A DNA stretch of 64,000 nt from Epiperipatus broadwayi (Eukaryota; Onychophora; Udeonychophora; Euonychophora; Peripatidae). Position numbers and translations under genes: made by a program. Below the pieces are notes generated by a model. It did not search any database and had not been told where the DNA came from. It saw only the letters and a program-made list of their open reading frames with translations. How positions within the stretch are numbered: the first letter of the stretch is position 1; every line of letters begins with the position of its first letter. The stretch spans positions 1,505,501 to 1,569,500 of the forward strand of contig JAQFVV010012546.1 in assembly GCA_028023455.1 (NCBI GenBank), written 5' to 3'. This document shows positions 11,081 to 24,300 of the stretch, one piece after another.

Positions 11081-14000
11081 AAATGGGTTTCATGAAGTTA
11101 ATATAATAATCAATAAAGATTATTATACTAAATGTTTGTTATCTTTTAAAATCAAATAAATAAATAAAATAAGATTGAAGACTTCATTTAATTTAATATA
11201 AAAAAAACATAATAATTATTTATTTAACAAATAATAAGTTAAACTTTATAATATATAAAAATTATTTATATATGTACTTTCTTATATTAAAAATATAAAT
11301 ATTCTATTTACTTAAGGTAGATATATTTTCTATCTTATAACACTACATGATTTTATAATGTATATAAAATATAAGTATCCAAATATTAAGACTTCTACAT
11401 TAACAATATTATATATTAATTAGATTATACAAATAATAATCCAATTATTTATATATAATGTTTTCATTCGTTAAAATGATTGTATGTAATTTATATTTAT
11501 TAATATAAAAATATATATTTCATATCAATGTTAGTCATGTCATAAAAATAATAGTATGTGAATTGAAAAATAATTTAATTTCTTACCTCCAAGTTCACTT
11601 TATCACTTTATATTTTTACATGACTTTCCCATATTAATATTTCTTAACCTATATCTAAATTTTTGTTAATCATAAATAAAAACAAAAAAAGTATTTTAAA
11701 TTATTAATTCTCTCCTATTATTCATTTCTTTAATGAAATGAAGTCAATAATAAAGGAAATGAAATTAATGTTTACCAATTCGTGAATAAAAATCCTTCAA
11801 AGATGCAATTTTTAATTCCTTCATTGTTATACATTGAAGAAAATAATAGGATATCCCAAGTTGAATTTTAGTTTCCTCTTTGCATGTAGTTGCCCTCTTT
11901 GTTAATACTCAGTTCTTTTATTAACAATTATAATTCCATTTTGAAGATATAGCTTTTATATAATTTTATAGGCATTTGCAAAAGATGTTATTTATATATA
12001 TATTTGACTAGGCAAGCACATTTTATATATCCTATGATTAATCTGTGTTCTACTCACTTTGCATTGACTGTATAATATAAAGTACATTAATTTAACTTAC
12101 TTGAAGTTTTTGTAAACATGTTCTTTTTAAAACAAAGTTTACATTTTAGAACTCCAATTAGAACGATTTTTAAAGAACATGAAAATATATTCAAATTACT
12201 TTCTTTTAAAAAAATATTAGAAATTTCTTCTAATAAGTATTAAATCATTCAAAATATAGATTTTATCTTATACACTATTCTTTTAAATCGAACACAATAT
12301 AAGTCTTTGTGAGGATATAGCTGAAAGAATATAATCCTTAATCTTCTAATAAAAAAAATATTTTTTTTATATAGCTGCATGAGCTTGCTGAAGAATCTCA
12401 CATTCTATATTGTTACATTACAATTGAATATGAAATCACTAAGTTAATTTCATTTCCTTTAATTCGATAAATTGTATGTGAACCCGAGGTCATCACTTTG
12501 TCAACTGTCTTTTCTCAACAATGTTTTTTTTCATTTTAAAGAATGAAATATACTAATTTACTAAATTATTTATTTATTTTTATAAATATAATAGGAATAC
12601 AAATATAATGTATACATATTGATTATATGTATGTATGAGTATATATATACTCCTGCAATATATATATATATATTGAATTAAATATTTCCATGGATTGTTA
12701 TTATAATAAAAAATAGAAATGAGGAAATAATATCCATGTAAACAGAATATTTTTAGCTTTTGATGTTGCTAATAAACTATCAAATACTACTAAATGACAC
12801 TCTTTGAAACTAAAGAAGTTTTTTCATTATCTCATAATAGTTCTTTTGTTAGAGATTTTGTTGAACTAAAACTAACTAAAGAAAATATAAATAAAAGCAT
12901 ACACAATTACATCTCTAAATAGTTGCTTAAATATTTTAATCAGAAGACTTATTTTCATCAAAAAGTGCAGAAACACTAGTCTTCTGGTTGAAAGCTTGAA
13001 ATCACTATGTAGAAAAGTGATTATTTTTATGTATGTGCATATATTATATACTTGAGGGAGGGACCCATTCTCTGATAACTGTGCATATTGCTGTACATGC
13101 TTTTGCTGTTACATACCTCCCCTGGGGATCCTTTGCACAAATATACTACATTACATCACTGTATGAAATTGTGATGTCACATAGCCCTTTTTTTTTTTTT
13201 TTGCATTTTGTGTGTCAATTTTTTGTAATGGCTGAAAAGTTGAAATAATGTGAAATTTTTTTATTATAGAGAAAATGGCAGGGTAAACAGTTGTAATGTT
13301 TGAAACAGGTTATAAGACAACTGTTCTAGGAAAAACACAAGTTTATGAATAATTTAATAAAAATGTTAAATTTATCATGTCTTCAAAAAGGGTCACGAGT
13401 GAAGTCCAATGTCAAAATAGTGTTATTTTTTTATTGCTGAAAACAGCATTCTCCCCTCAAAATTAGTTATTGATGGTCAAATGTTTTATCTGCCAGTTCT
13501 GAAGTGCTTGTGTGATGTGGTAAAATGTAAAAGTCTCATTTTGTGGCAAAGTGAGGAGTGTGGGCTTTACTAAGATAATTCCTTTGCGAGCAGACTTGAA
13601 TGTAAAATAATTTTTAATTAAATTCAACATGATCTAGCTTATCAATTAGTCATATTCACTCAATCCCTAATTATATGATTTATTTGTAATATTGTATCAA
13701 TTTTTTTTGTTGCTGAGTTAGAAGTGGTGAATAAAAAACATGCAAGTGATAAATAAGTTCTTCCAGACTACTTTGATAAATGCAAAAAAAAAAAAAACGT
13801 TTAGACGGGTGTATTCTATTAAGTGGACAGTTTTTTGAAAGAGATTAAATTTATATCACTTAAAGATAAATAAACAATTTTTTATGATAAAAGTCCAGTT
13901 ATTTTTGTGTTCCCCTCATATATATATATATATATAATTCTAACTTTAAATAAAAATTACTGGAAGGTCACAAAAAAAGTTTTTTATTTTAATTTCTATA

Positions 14001-14544
14001 AAGTAATAAAAATTACTCAATTTATTTCATTTGAATTGGGGTTTTGTGAAATAAACAACAAACATTATTTGAAAATAAAATACAGTACCATAAAATAGTT
14101 ATGAATGAAATACTTCTACTATACTAATATAAAGAACAGATGTTTTTGAATTCTAGTATAGCTGATGTTTTGGAATTTTTTTTTTTTTTGCAAAACACAT
14201 ATCTTGTGAAAGTGTGGAAAGGTTATTTTGCGTCACGATAGCAGTTGGTAATATTCTAAATGTATTAAGATTTAAATTTAACATTGAAAAAAATAATCAG
14301 TATATATATATATACGAAAGTTTGCTTTACTAATAATATAAACTTTCTATAGCAGAAGTGCGTTCTTTTTTATTTTTATCAAAATAGATGTTCTTTAACT
14401 TAATATAAAAGTAGTGTTTTATTTATAATTAACGTACAGTGATGTACTTATTTTCAAAATAATCTGTTAAATAAAACATGTAATATTAAGTGTTTTGTGC
14501 AATTTAAAGACAATTTTAGACCTACTTTGTTGATCTTATATATA
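11081..14544. other. Anonymous AT-rich DNA
   Basis: No element or gene recognised. The stretch 12941-13600 is less AT-rich than its surroundings and includes a 71-codon frame (13033-13248) and a 9-bp hairpin (CAGAAGACT at 12941, AGTCTTCTG at 12976). I cannot assign it to a class. Confidence 0.45.
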
Positions 14545-14932
14545 TCAAATCATCTCCATTATTTCGAAATTCATCTTCTCCCACCGTGAATAAATATATG
14601 AGTCCCTATTTTAAAATAGCAAGCTCAAAAAAGTTCTTTGAAACAGTACGCCATTAGATCTTAAATATTGAAATACAAACTAATTCAAAACAAGAACGTA
14701 AAATTTAAATAATCAACGATCTTACTTTGCTCCTAAGCAACAGCAATTTAAGACCATTGCTTCTTTAAAATTTTACACTCTTTGTTTGAATTAGTTTGTT
14801 TCAATATTTAAGATCTAATGGTGTACAGTTTCAAAAAGGTTCTATTTAGGATTGGCTATTTTGAAATACGGATTTATTTATTCACAGAGGGTATTGATAA
14901 ATATCTTAACAATAGAGATGATTGTGATATTT
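14545..14932. repeat. Large foldback (inverted repeat) element
   Basis: Two arms of about 160 bp face each other: left about 14545-14712, right about 14770-14932. The inner part is strongly paired; for example TTAGATCTTAAATATTGAA at 14654 pairs with TTCAATATTTAAGATCTAA at 14800. Outer parts pair with several mismatches. A spacer of about 55 bp separates the arms. No coding content or ribozyme core was found. Likely a MITE or foldback transposon remnant. Confidence 0.75.
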
Positions 14933-15227
14933 GGATGTTTATTTCATTATACCAAATCACAAATATATTATCATCACAAATATATTTCCATTAATTATCA
15001 ATTGTTAGCATATCATGCTGCCAATTAAGTATCCATTCATGTTTGGAAGATATTACATTATCCCTTTAAAAAAGTGAATATTCTACATGTATATATTTTA
15101 GTGCATTAATTTTGTCAGTTAAAAACATTATCACAATATTAAATAAAAAAATTTGAACTCGAGATTTTTATTTTATTTTTTTATGATAACATGTTTTAAT
15201 AACACACACACACACATATATATATAT

Positions 15228-15652
15228 ATAATCATTAACTACCAGTCAACCCTTGGATAATCTCAGATATCAATAACAATCAGCAATTTCAAACTATTGT
15301 CAAGGTAACTTTTTTTAACAATAAAGGTACAATCCCACATTTACTTATGGTCGATATGTTTATATAGACACTAAAGATTACAATTTACCACAGAGATTTA
15401 AATTATTAATATAAAGAAGTTTAAATAAACTTCCTTAAACAGGTGAGTATAATATGTCCTGAATGTAGACTACTAAATAGTCAACTATAACATTACAAAC
15501 TGCATTTATAATCTTCAAATTGCACTCAAAGTATTACTTTAATTAAGTGTAATAATGGAAGTTGACTTGACAACAGTTTGAAATTATTTGTTATTGATAT
15601 TGGGATTGTCTAAGTGCTGATTGGTATTTAATGATCACTTACAAACCCATTT
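15228..15652. repeat. Foldback repeat family D, copy 1 (two arms)
   Basis: The left arm (15231-15315) contains ACCAGTCAAC and ATCAATAACAATCAGCAAT. The right arm (15558-15650) is its inverted relative, containing TTGACAACAGTTTGAAAT and TTATTGATATTGGGATT. About 240 bp lie between. Related single arms occur at 16417-16505 and 22880-22960. No ribozyme core or coding sequence seen. Confidence 0.65.
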
Positions 15653-16390
15653 AGCCTTGAATATTATTACACTTAATATATATATATATATATAACTATT
15701 TTGGTGTTTAAAGCTTCTCATTCTGTGAAAATAACTACACTAAAAAAACAATAATCTTTGCCGTCACTCTATTCTATAGTCATACCTAATGTTTTACTAT
15801 CATATGAGTCAACTAAATCTCTAGATTACTTTTTAAAATGGTAGCTTTCATTTCGAGAGACAATGGATTACACATATGCTTCCAGCATCCTTCTTTACTT
15901 CTTTTACTCTATCCAAACGAATGACACGAAAGATAAATGTTTGTTGGGGGAAGTCATGTGTTGCTTTGGCAGTATAAAAAAATAGACAAGTAAATTAAAC
16001 ATCTTTTTTTTTTTAAAAAAAAGAAACAAATTTAATTCCTTTTCAATAATAGTAAATAATTTTTTGTATGTTGTGATGAAAATTTATATTACATTTGCAA
16101 TAATTAAAGATTATTTTTTCTGTTCTGAAAAAATGGTATCCTCTTATTCCTTAGATATCCCTTACAAATTTAAACATACTTTTGTATAGTTAATGGAGGT
16201 TTAAAATGATTCCTTCAAAATTGATTTTCACCATCCTTGTTTTATTTTATATTTTAAGAAAAGAAAAGAGGAATAGAAATTATATTTTATCTATTATTAA
16301 TTTTGAATTTTCAGTTTTGTATTAAAAATAAAAACACGTATATTGCAGTAGTTATTGACAGTCATGCACGCACATGTGTATATATATATA

Positions 16391-16505
16391 TTATTATTAT
16401 TATTATTATTATTATTAAACACCAGTCAACACTTACACAATCCCAATATCAACAACAATCAATAATTTCAAACTGTTGCCAAAGTAACCTCCTTTTAACA
16501 ATAAA
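16391..16505. repeat. (ATT)n microsatellite plus family D arm, copy 2
   Basis: A short (ATT)n run (about 16391-16417) abuts a family D arm beginning ACCAGTCAACACTTACA and ending near AACAATAAA at 16504. The orientation matches the left arm at 15231. Confidence 0.6.
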
Positions 16506-17210
16506 ATGGAATCTATATATATAGACAATATTTTTTCAAATTCTAATACTACTTCTATTCAAATACAATATAACTCATATGTTGTAGATATACATTTAAA
16601 TAGTTGTTATGGTCGAATTGTAAATGCATTATCTCACTACCTTTACAACATAATTTTATTTTCAGACCAACACTGGTATATTTTTAAACAAATTCTAAGG
16701 ATTTCCAAAAATAATCTATCCATCAAATATAATTATTAGTCTATAAATGAACTCTAGATATATATAAAAAAGTAAATAAAAGCTTTTTGCAAAGTTTTGT
16801 ACTAAATTAATGACGAGCGTTCATTAAGTTATTCCACGTGATGGTGTTTTTGAGTTACTTTCATTTAAAACCATTTTTGCCTAATTATTATAATAAGTTA
16901 AGCTCTCTGATAATCAGTAGGTTACAAAATGTGAGCAAATAAAGTACCAGGACAGAGCAAAAGATTTTATCAATATCATTGATTATTTACCATTCTTTTT
17001 AGCACTGTAATATAAATTAATCTAATCGTAAATTATCTAATTTATTTATTAAAATAATCAAAAAAATCAAGTCATATATAACGAGACATTACTTTTATAA
17101 ACTTGTAGTTACAAAAATGCAATACAGAAGGCGTACCAATAGCTCAAACAAGCTCTTAATTAACAATTGTGGTATGAGAAAATATTTAAAATCTCTATCC
17201 AGAATACTAC
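16506..17210. other. Anonymous AT-rich DNA
   Basis: Nothing recognisable. Overlapping frames of 73 and 77 codons here have no domain similarity that I can see and are consistent with chance. Confidence 0.45.
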
Positions 17211-17213
17211 CAC

Positions 17214-17272
17214 CCTAGACCAGCCAGTTTCCAGCTTATGGCTCTCGTCAGTGTAGAGCTAGAATATTATGC
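17214..17272 (-). ncRNA. Decayed hammerhead-like motif, family C relative
   Basis: The minus strand reads CTGACGA...AGC-CATAA-GCT...GAAA, the same order as the family C ribozyme at 45063. The seventh core position is variable in hammerheads, so CTGACGA is allowed. However, the bases at the cleavage site are shifted by one (CTGGCTGG in place of CTAGTCTGG), so activity is doubtful. The rest of the element was not recognised around it. Confidence 0.45.
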
Positions 17273-19361
17273 TTACGTCAAACTTTTATAATAAATACAC
17301 ATTCAAGATCCAATTGAACAATCAGCCTCCTCATTTTAACCATCATTTATTGTGCAAGTATAATTTTTGAGTAGCATTTCATATTATATTGTATTTGTTC
17401 TACTAAAGTTGACTAACTTAACGTGAGCATAATTAAAGAAAGAAAATATAAGAAGATCTATTTCTTTAACATAAATTGATATTTTTGCTGAATATTTTTC
17501 CATCATTTCATATAAGATATTTTTTTTATTTTGTTTTTAATTTAGAAGCTTTAAAATAATTTTTCTAAGCATGTTTTGAAATTTTAGTAGCTCAATAGCA
17601 TTTTATTGGATTTTATAATTATTATTATTTTTGAAAAGAAACCTGTGCTTTTAACACCTCAATTACTGATTTCTTAAGATGAATTTTTCTTTTGGCAAAC
17701 AACAGTGAATTTAATCTTTTATCTAAAAAAAGAAAGAAATATCTGAGGTGAAATAAAGGTCTGCAAGTATTTTTTATATTCAAATAATAACTATTATTAT
17801 CCTGAGTAGATAAGAAAGTTTATAATATAAGGTGAAATAGTTATATTTATTAAGAATGTATATGTACGTGAATGACAAATTCTTAAGAGTAGTTAGTTGG
17901 TTTGTCCACTTATGTTTTTTAAACTGATGCTGATGCGTGAGTGTGTGTGTGAATTCATAAAAGCACATGACCAGAAGTTTGGTCCATTCTTTATATTACA
18001 TACAATGCCAAGCACCATATAAATAGATTATTTAATAACATTAATTTTAAAAAGATGTATATTTTGACACCTTTCAAATATATTTGCACAGCTAAGATGC
18101 AAATTGCCCAAGGGTATCTGCATGCAGCTCAACATTCTGATGTCACATGATCAAAAACTTTTTTTTATAGCCCACTAAACTCAGGTGGATGCAAGGGACC
18201 CTTATCATATTTTAATTACCATTATTGATTGAACATAAGACAAATGTGGAATAATGAGAAGTTATGATTAATTTATGTATATACATAATCACAAAACAAA
18301 TAGTAATGCAATTGATAGAAACCCTTGGGGAACATCAGTCTATTAATCTTTTACCCAAGATTGAATTTGATATAACTACACTTAATGATTTGTTTGTCTT
18401 ATCAGTTTTATGTAACTGTCCTCGCTAGTTTGATGCAAATTTCACATGACTAGTTATTCATTCCCTCATTAAGCATGTACAATATATAGCATTATATATC
18501 TTAATAGTTTCTGGATAGATCTAGACTTGTTGCATAGACTAACAGTAAATACCTATTAATATAATTGGATAAAATCCAGATTCAAGTACAGCCAATCTTA
18601 CTCACAGGCCCAAGGATAGACTAAACATCTTTTCTATAAATGTACTATTAGGAGGCTGAGATTAATCTAAATCATTTTAGGCTGCAGCACTTGGGAAAAT
18701 TATACTAAGGGACTAGATTATGAATGGATAAGGAAACTAAATGTCATGTGTATCAGACAATCTTTAGTGTCTCTTTTAATAATATGAAAATAAATATCAC
18801 CAACTGCCTAGGTAGGAATTACACATGTACTTGACATTAGTGACCGAGACTTAAAAACTATATGGTAGGAATGGGTATCTACCTGGGAAATAACAATGTT
18901 AATAATATAACAAGTGTAAATGTCAGTAAAAGCATCTGCTTTACATTTGTTTATAAACAATCAAAGAATATACAAAACATATGATGTATGGTAGAAATGT
19001 GCAACTACTGAATAAATATTGTTCCATCTAAGTTGCCAAGGGTGAACAGCATGAAAAGCATATGTCTCACACTCATTTCTGTACCATCAAATATATATAA
19101 ATAAAGCAGAGTGAAATAATATCACATAATCTCAAGACAATGTTTAAAGGAAGTTTAATACTTGGCTTATGTGATCTGTAAGTATCCTCTGTATACCTGC
19201 TTATCCTAAACCTGTAAAGGTTTTCTAATTACAACTGTATCATTTTTATAACAATTAAAACAATCTTTATCAATACATTCAGTCTGTCTATGCAGTCTTT
19301 TACTCTATCCAGAGGTCTTTAATCTGCATTATTTATATTTCTAATTTACATATTATAAGTT
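17273..19361. other. Anonymous DNA, locally less AT-rich
   Basis: Between about 18060 and 19100 the sequence is less simple than its neighbours, for example GGCTGCAGCACTTGGG at 18680, but no long frame or known motif stands out. It could be an old unrecognised repeat. Confidence 0.4.
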
Positions 19362-19390
19362 TTTTTTTCCATATGTCATAGCATCTTTAT
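19362..19390 (-). repeat. 3' tail fragment of the tRNA-derived SINE
   Basis: On the minus strand, GATGCTATGACATATGG followed by poly(A) matches exactly the 3' tail of the SINE at 29995-30110. Only the tail is present, consistent with an extreme 5' truncation. Confidence 0.5.
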
Positions 19391-19630
19391 AAGTTAAATT
19401 ATCATTCTTACATTTACTATACTTTAGGTTAAGAGAAACGATCATTATTAACTCTTTTTTCAATTATTAACTAAAATAATACTAAAGAAGCTTTTTATCA
19501 AATGGGGAGAATTTGCAAAGATTGGCTAATTGTTTTATTATAAATATATTTTGTTAAGTTATGCCATCTAAATCATGGCACATCTAATACAATTAAGCAA
19601 TCCAGCACCATTTTGGTCTCTAAGCACACA

Positions 19631-19633
<3 letters not shown>

Positions 19634-19714
<81 letters not shown>
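19634..19714. repeat. (TA)n microsatellite
   Basis: About 80 bp of nearly pure TA dinucleotide, interrupted once by GTATATAT near 19670. Confidence 0.95.
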
Positions 19715-19717
<3 letters not shown>

Positions 19718-22618
19718 AATTATAACAATCTATACAAAATTTCCAATGGAAATGAAATATGCATATATAGGAGATTAAATATCTAATGTTAGTGAAATAA
19801 ACTTTTTATAGTGTATAAATAAAGATCATACAAATTACTATTTTCATCTTTAATAGTTCATGTTCTGGATTCAGGTATCTGTAGATTTTTTGTGGAACAG
19901 TAGATATAAACATAGCTATGTTTGATGGTTCATCTGTGATGTGTTTATGAGACTGACCTTGTTGACTGCAATAATCTCCATTAATGCATGTTTTCATTGA
20001 TAATAGCTTTTCTATTTTATTTAGTGGGCAGCATATGACAGTGTTTTCTTACTGAATGATGGTTGGCCTTTTCCCCAAAGCTATAGAACACTTTAAATGT
20101 AAGTGGCATATTGTTCACATATAATCTGGACACAAGGATCAATGGGATGGTTTTATATTTTACAGTTTTCTTCTCAGCATCTTATGATGGATTTAAGCTT
20201 CAACTTGGCTAGCTTGGCCAGAGTGAATCAATTGAATTGCTTCTCTACTATTCTATGATGAACCAACTAATTGCAATACTATTTTTAAAAGAGACTCCAA
20301 TGATCAAGACAAAAAGGTTGAATGAATCAAATTAAGAACAAAAGCAAAATAAAGCATAATAATCAATTTTCTGAAAGACCTTTATAGTTCACTGGCCTGT
20401 CTTATCTATAAAGTCAAATTTCATCAAGGTTCGATTTTACAGATCCATCCATTGGTTATAGATTAGGATTAAACTTTGCTGAGGTATATGCAGCTCACTG
20501 ACCAGTTACAAACTTTACAAAATTTAGGTTTAAAATAGATTATAATAAAACAAAAGCTAATATTCATGATAGCCAATATAAAATATCAGTCTCCTAATTA
20601 GTGGATCTGATTATCAATATTTTAATTACTTGTGCAATAGTAATGTATTTTCCACTCACCTAATTGTAATATAACTTTACAATTGGGAATTAATAAAATA
20701 TTTTATAAAACTTATTTAAATTACTTAAAATCAATTTAAAATTAATGAGGTCTAATCTATTTTATCCATGCACATAATTATATATACATCCTACCAGTAA
20801 ACAAAATGTTTTAATAGCTTCCATTTTAAAAATTATTTACAAATTTTTAAATGATATATGTGAAGCACATACATATCACTTCAATATACATTATCAGCTT
20901 TATATTTAATTTCTATACATGTAGACACAGCTCTTTGTATAATAGATAGTGTTGAAGTCACCTTTGACTTTCATTCACTCTGCTGCAACTATTAATAGTA
21001 TTGTTGTGTTGGTTTTCAATTCATTTTATTGCAGAAACTGAAATTAAAATATATATTGATTTATTCCTTTAAAGAATCTGAGGATATCACTGATTGGTAG
21101 ATTTTTTAATTTGAGGTTTCAAAAATACATTGCAACCACTCTTCTTTTGTATTATTTCACATAAAGAAAAATTGAACATTTTTTGCAATTTCTTTAAATA
21201 TTTACGATTATTTTTGCAAAATATTTCTACAATTTTAATTTGAAAACAAAGATATTCATTATTACATTTACATTTTTTTTTGAAAATGTTTGTTTTTAAG
21301 AAGACAAGCAAGATTAATGATATAACCTCCAAAAATATAATGATTAAAAATAAAGTTACAGTTGTCCCTTAGTTTATAAACCTTATAGGAAAAATGTTAA
21401 TTAATTTTTAATAGTTATAAGTACAATTTTAAATTCTACTACATAATTTCATTGCTTTCTGATAACTTAATAATAATTCATTCAGATTGTATCCAATAAG
21501 AAAAAGGCTGTTATTCTGTCAATATTTCAGTTTATTACCTTGTTTTTATATTTTCAAAGTTAAAATATTATTTTTAAAATGCTTTTAATTTGCAAAATGA
21601 CATTTCTAGAAAAATCAAGTACAATTTATTGATATATTATATAAAATAAAGTTTCAATCTTAAAATAATTGTTGAAAATATAACGCAAAACAACTGCTAG
21701 GGATGTGGGCAAATCATGTCAAAATGTTAAAGAAGTAAGATAAAACATTCATGTGACAAAATAAGATGCAATTTTTTCATATTCTAAAACAAAAGATATT
21801 ATTTATAAACATGCAGACTAATTATTTATTATATTTTAAAATATTATATTGATTATTGCATATGGTTTTAGATTTTTATTTAAAAAGTTATTTTAACAAT
21901 AATTACATATTGCTTGCAATTAATAGCTATGTAAAAGTAAATTTCTTATAATTTTACCTGCTTATATTTAATTAGAGAAAGGTAAATTCTCTATTTTAAG
22001 TACAGAAATATAAGTTTTAATTACTATCAATATTATACCAAAATAAAAAAATTTGTTTTACCAGCATAATGATTCACTGATTTGATTTAATCTGCACATT
22101 TTCCATTTTGGAATAGAGATTGTTGTGTTCCACTGTAGAGAAACTCTATTGAACTTTTAATTATTTTACTGTACATTAAAAATAATCAGAAAATTACAAC
22201 ACCTCCTTCTCCATAATTTAGAATTCACCAAAGATTATTTAAATGTATGCAATTTATTGATCATATAAAGGAAATCCTGAACAATTTATAAGGAAAAAAA
22301 AGCTATTTTATCTACTTAAGGCAGAACTATGTATAAATATTGTATTTCAAGCCTTTATATAATATCAAAAAACTGTGACAGTAATATAGAAGACATTTTA
22401 AATACGCACACACACACATATAAAGTAATAATAAATCTTAAACAAAATTTATAATAGACAGCTTAAAGATAACATTTCTTTAACATCAAAACAGGTTTTT
22501 ATACCTTATAGAAACTTTATCAAGATATCTTTTCTTTTACAATTATATAAAAAAATATTCTATATCAACATCATTCAGTGTACATGGTTTAAATTATAAT
22601 GCAATTAAACCATTTGAA
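19715..22618. other. Mostly anonymous DNA; possible old transposase trace at 19800-20240
   Basis: Between 19800 and 20240 the sequence is less AT-biased. The minus strand has a 63-codon frame (19806-19997, ending the trace) that might belong to a decayed DNA-transposon transposase, but I could not establish conserved catalytic residues. A 81-codon frame at 21087-21332 (minus) is lysine/asparagine-rich and looks like chance. Nothing else recognised. Confidence 0.35.

Positions 22619-22678
<60 letters not shown>
22619..22678. repeat. (CA)n(TA)n compound microsatellite
   Basis: About 14 CA units pass directly into about 12 TA units. Confidence 0.95.
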
Positions 22679-22681
<3 letters not shown>

Positions 22682-22819
22682 AAAGTATTGCATTAAGTAA
22701 TGTTGTAGATGACTATTTATTAGTCTGCATTATAGTGACATGTTTATTTCATGTTTAAAGAGGTTTATTTAAACTTCATTGTAACAATATTTCATACTCT
22801 GTAGTCAAGTTGCAATCTT

Positions 22820-23050
22820 TAAGTGTCCATATATATTCAATGGACCATTAGTAAGAATGAATTTCCATTCTTGCTATTAAAAGGTGTGAAGGTTGCCTTG
22901 ACAGCAGTTAGAAATATTGGTTGCTATATTTACTGTGAATGTTTAGGTGGTTACTGGTTGGAAACTAATTATATATATATATATATATATGTTTATACCC
23001 AAAAAACTATATTATATATATATATATATATATATGTTTTTACCCAAAAA
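22820..23050. repeat. Family D arm, copy 3, with duplicated (TA)n unit
   Basis: From about 22880 to 22965 the plus strand resembles the family D right arm (GTTGCCTTGACAGCAGTTAG, then TTACTGGTTGG). It is followed by two copies of a (TA)n-GTTT-TACCCAAAAAACTAT unit (22973-23055). Confidence 0.5.
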
Positions 23051-23334
23051 ACTATTTTAATTAACATCATATAACCATGAAAACATTAAATATAATATAG
23101 ATAAATAAAATGTTATCTGGCTACATCCATGTATAATTTATTCAAAATATATATAAACCAACATTTCTTCCAAGTGGCACTGGCCATTAAGTGGGTAACA
23201 AATATAAATTAATTGTAGATGTGTTGTAAACACTGATGTATAACAATAATGAATGTACTGGTAATACAAAAAAATAATAATAATTATGAAACTTATTTAG
23301 ATTAATGAGGTTTTTTTAAAAAAAATATTTCAAA

Positions 23335-23490
23335 CAGAAGGTAATTTGAATGTAAATTGATGCTGGCCTTTTAAAGATCTCAATGGCTTCTCTTATCTGA
23401 CATTGTTGGGAAGTGTCATATCTGGATAGTATCCTTGTATTAGAATAATCAATACTATGACCTGTATCTATATTATACATGGGAGCTGAT
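23335..23490 (-). pseudogene. Penelope-like element relic (GIY-YIG C-terminal region)
   Basis: Read on the minus strand, about 45 codons give DTGHSIDYSNTRILSRYD followed by IREAIEIFKRPASI. This matches the usual end of the GIY-YIG endonuclease region in Penelope-like retroelements, where a TGH-x-I-x-W/Y motif is followed by I-L-x-R-E and by an R/K-I-K-E-A-I-x-I helix. The catalytic GIY-YIG residues and the reverse transcriptase are not found next to it. It is a short, decayed fragment. The assignment rests on motif recognition from memory, not a search. Confidence 0.55.
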
Positions 23491-24154
23491 AATGATGAGT
23501 ATTTAATAAATTTGTTTTCAATAACTTATGCACAGATGTACTTGGATAATATTTTATTTATATCTGTAGCTGGTGGAAATATTCAATTTAATATATGTAA
23601 ATATAGTAATATGTGTTTTTAACATTTTATAAATATAAATCAATTTAAAAAGTACAAATATCAATGAAAATAATTATTAAGCAATGATAAAATTATGCAA
23701 TTATAAAAAAGAAAAGGAGTAATAATTTAAGATGGGGAGGGGAGCAAATGTAAATATAGGTAGTGTATTTACATCCAATTGTGTCCATTTTATCACTCAT
23801 TTTTTCCACTGTCAAAAAATTAAATTAACATTTATTTCTACTTGTGATCAAAATGGTTGATGCTGTATTACAATATATATATATTAATGTTAAATTTATA
23901 AATATCAAGCATACTTGTCTGCATAAATAACAGCTACCTATTTCTTGAGATATGTTTGTGTTAAAGTATGAAAATAGTTTAAATTGTCTCCATAAGCACG
24001 CCATTTTCCCAAACATAAAAGATGCTTTGTCTGTGTAAGTTTTTGTTGTATGTTTACATTTTTGAATTTTTAACCATAAAAAAATGTTTCTATTTAAAAC
24101 TCAGACTAACATCCTTATATTTTCCAAGAATACTCCTTAACAACTAGTTTAAAA

Positions 24155-24300
24155 TTTTGTTAATATTGATTTAACTCATATTTAATTAATTAAATTAATT
24201 AAAATTTAAAAAATGTATCTAATGAAATAATTGCATTTGTAAATTAAAATTTTGCTAATATTGATTTAATTAATACTTAATTATTTAAATTAATTAAAAA
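24155..24300. repeat. Diverged tandem duplication
   Basis: A block of about 90 bp of the form TTAATATTGATTTAA...TTAATTAATTAAA occurs twice in a row with several changes. Confidence 0.5.

Noticed and set aside
12941-12990. Hairpin with CAGAAGACT...GAAACACTAGTCTTCTGG resembling a hammerhead cleavage half
   Set aside because: The cleavage-side half looks right, but the CTGATGA core is absent, so I could not support a ribozyme.
19806-20240. ISXO2/Merlin-like transposase on the minus strand
   Set aside because: A few residues reminded me of that family, but frames change often and I could not place the catalytic residues. Kept only as a possible trace.
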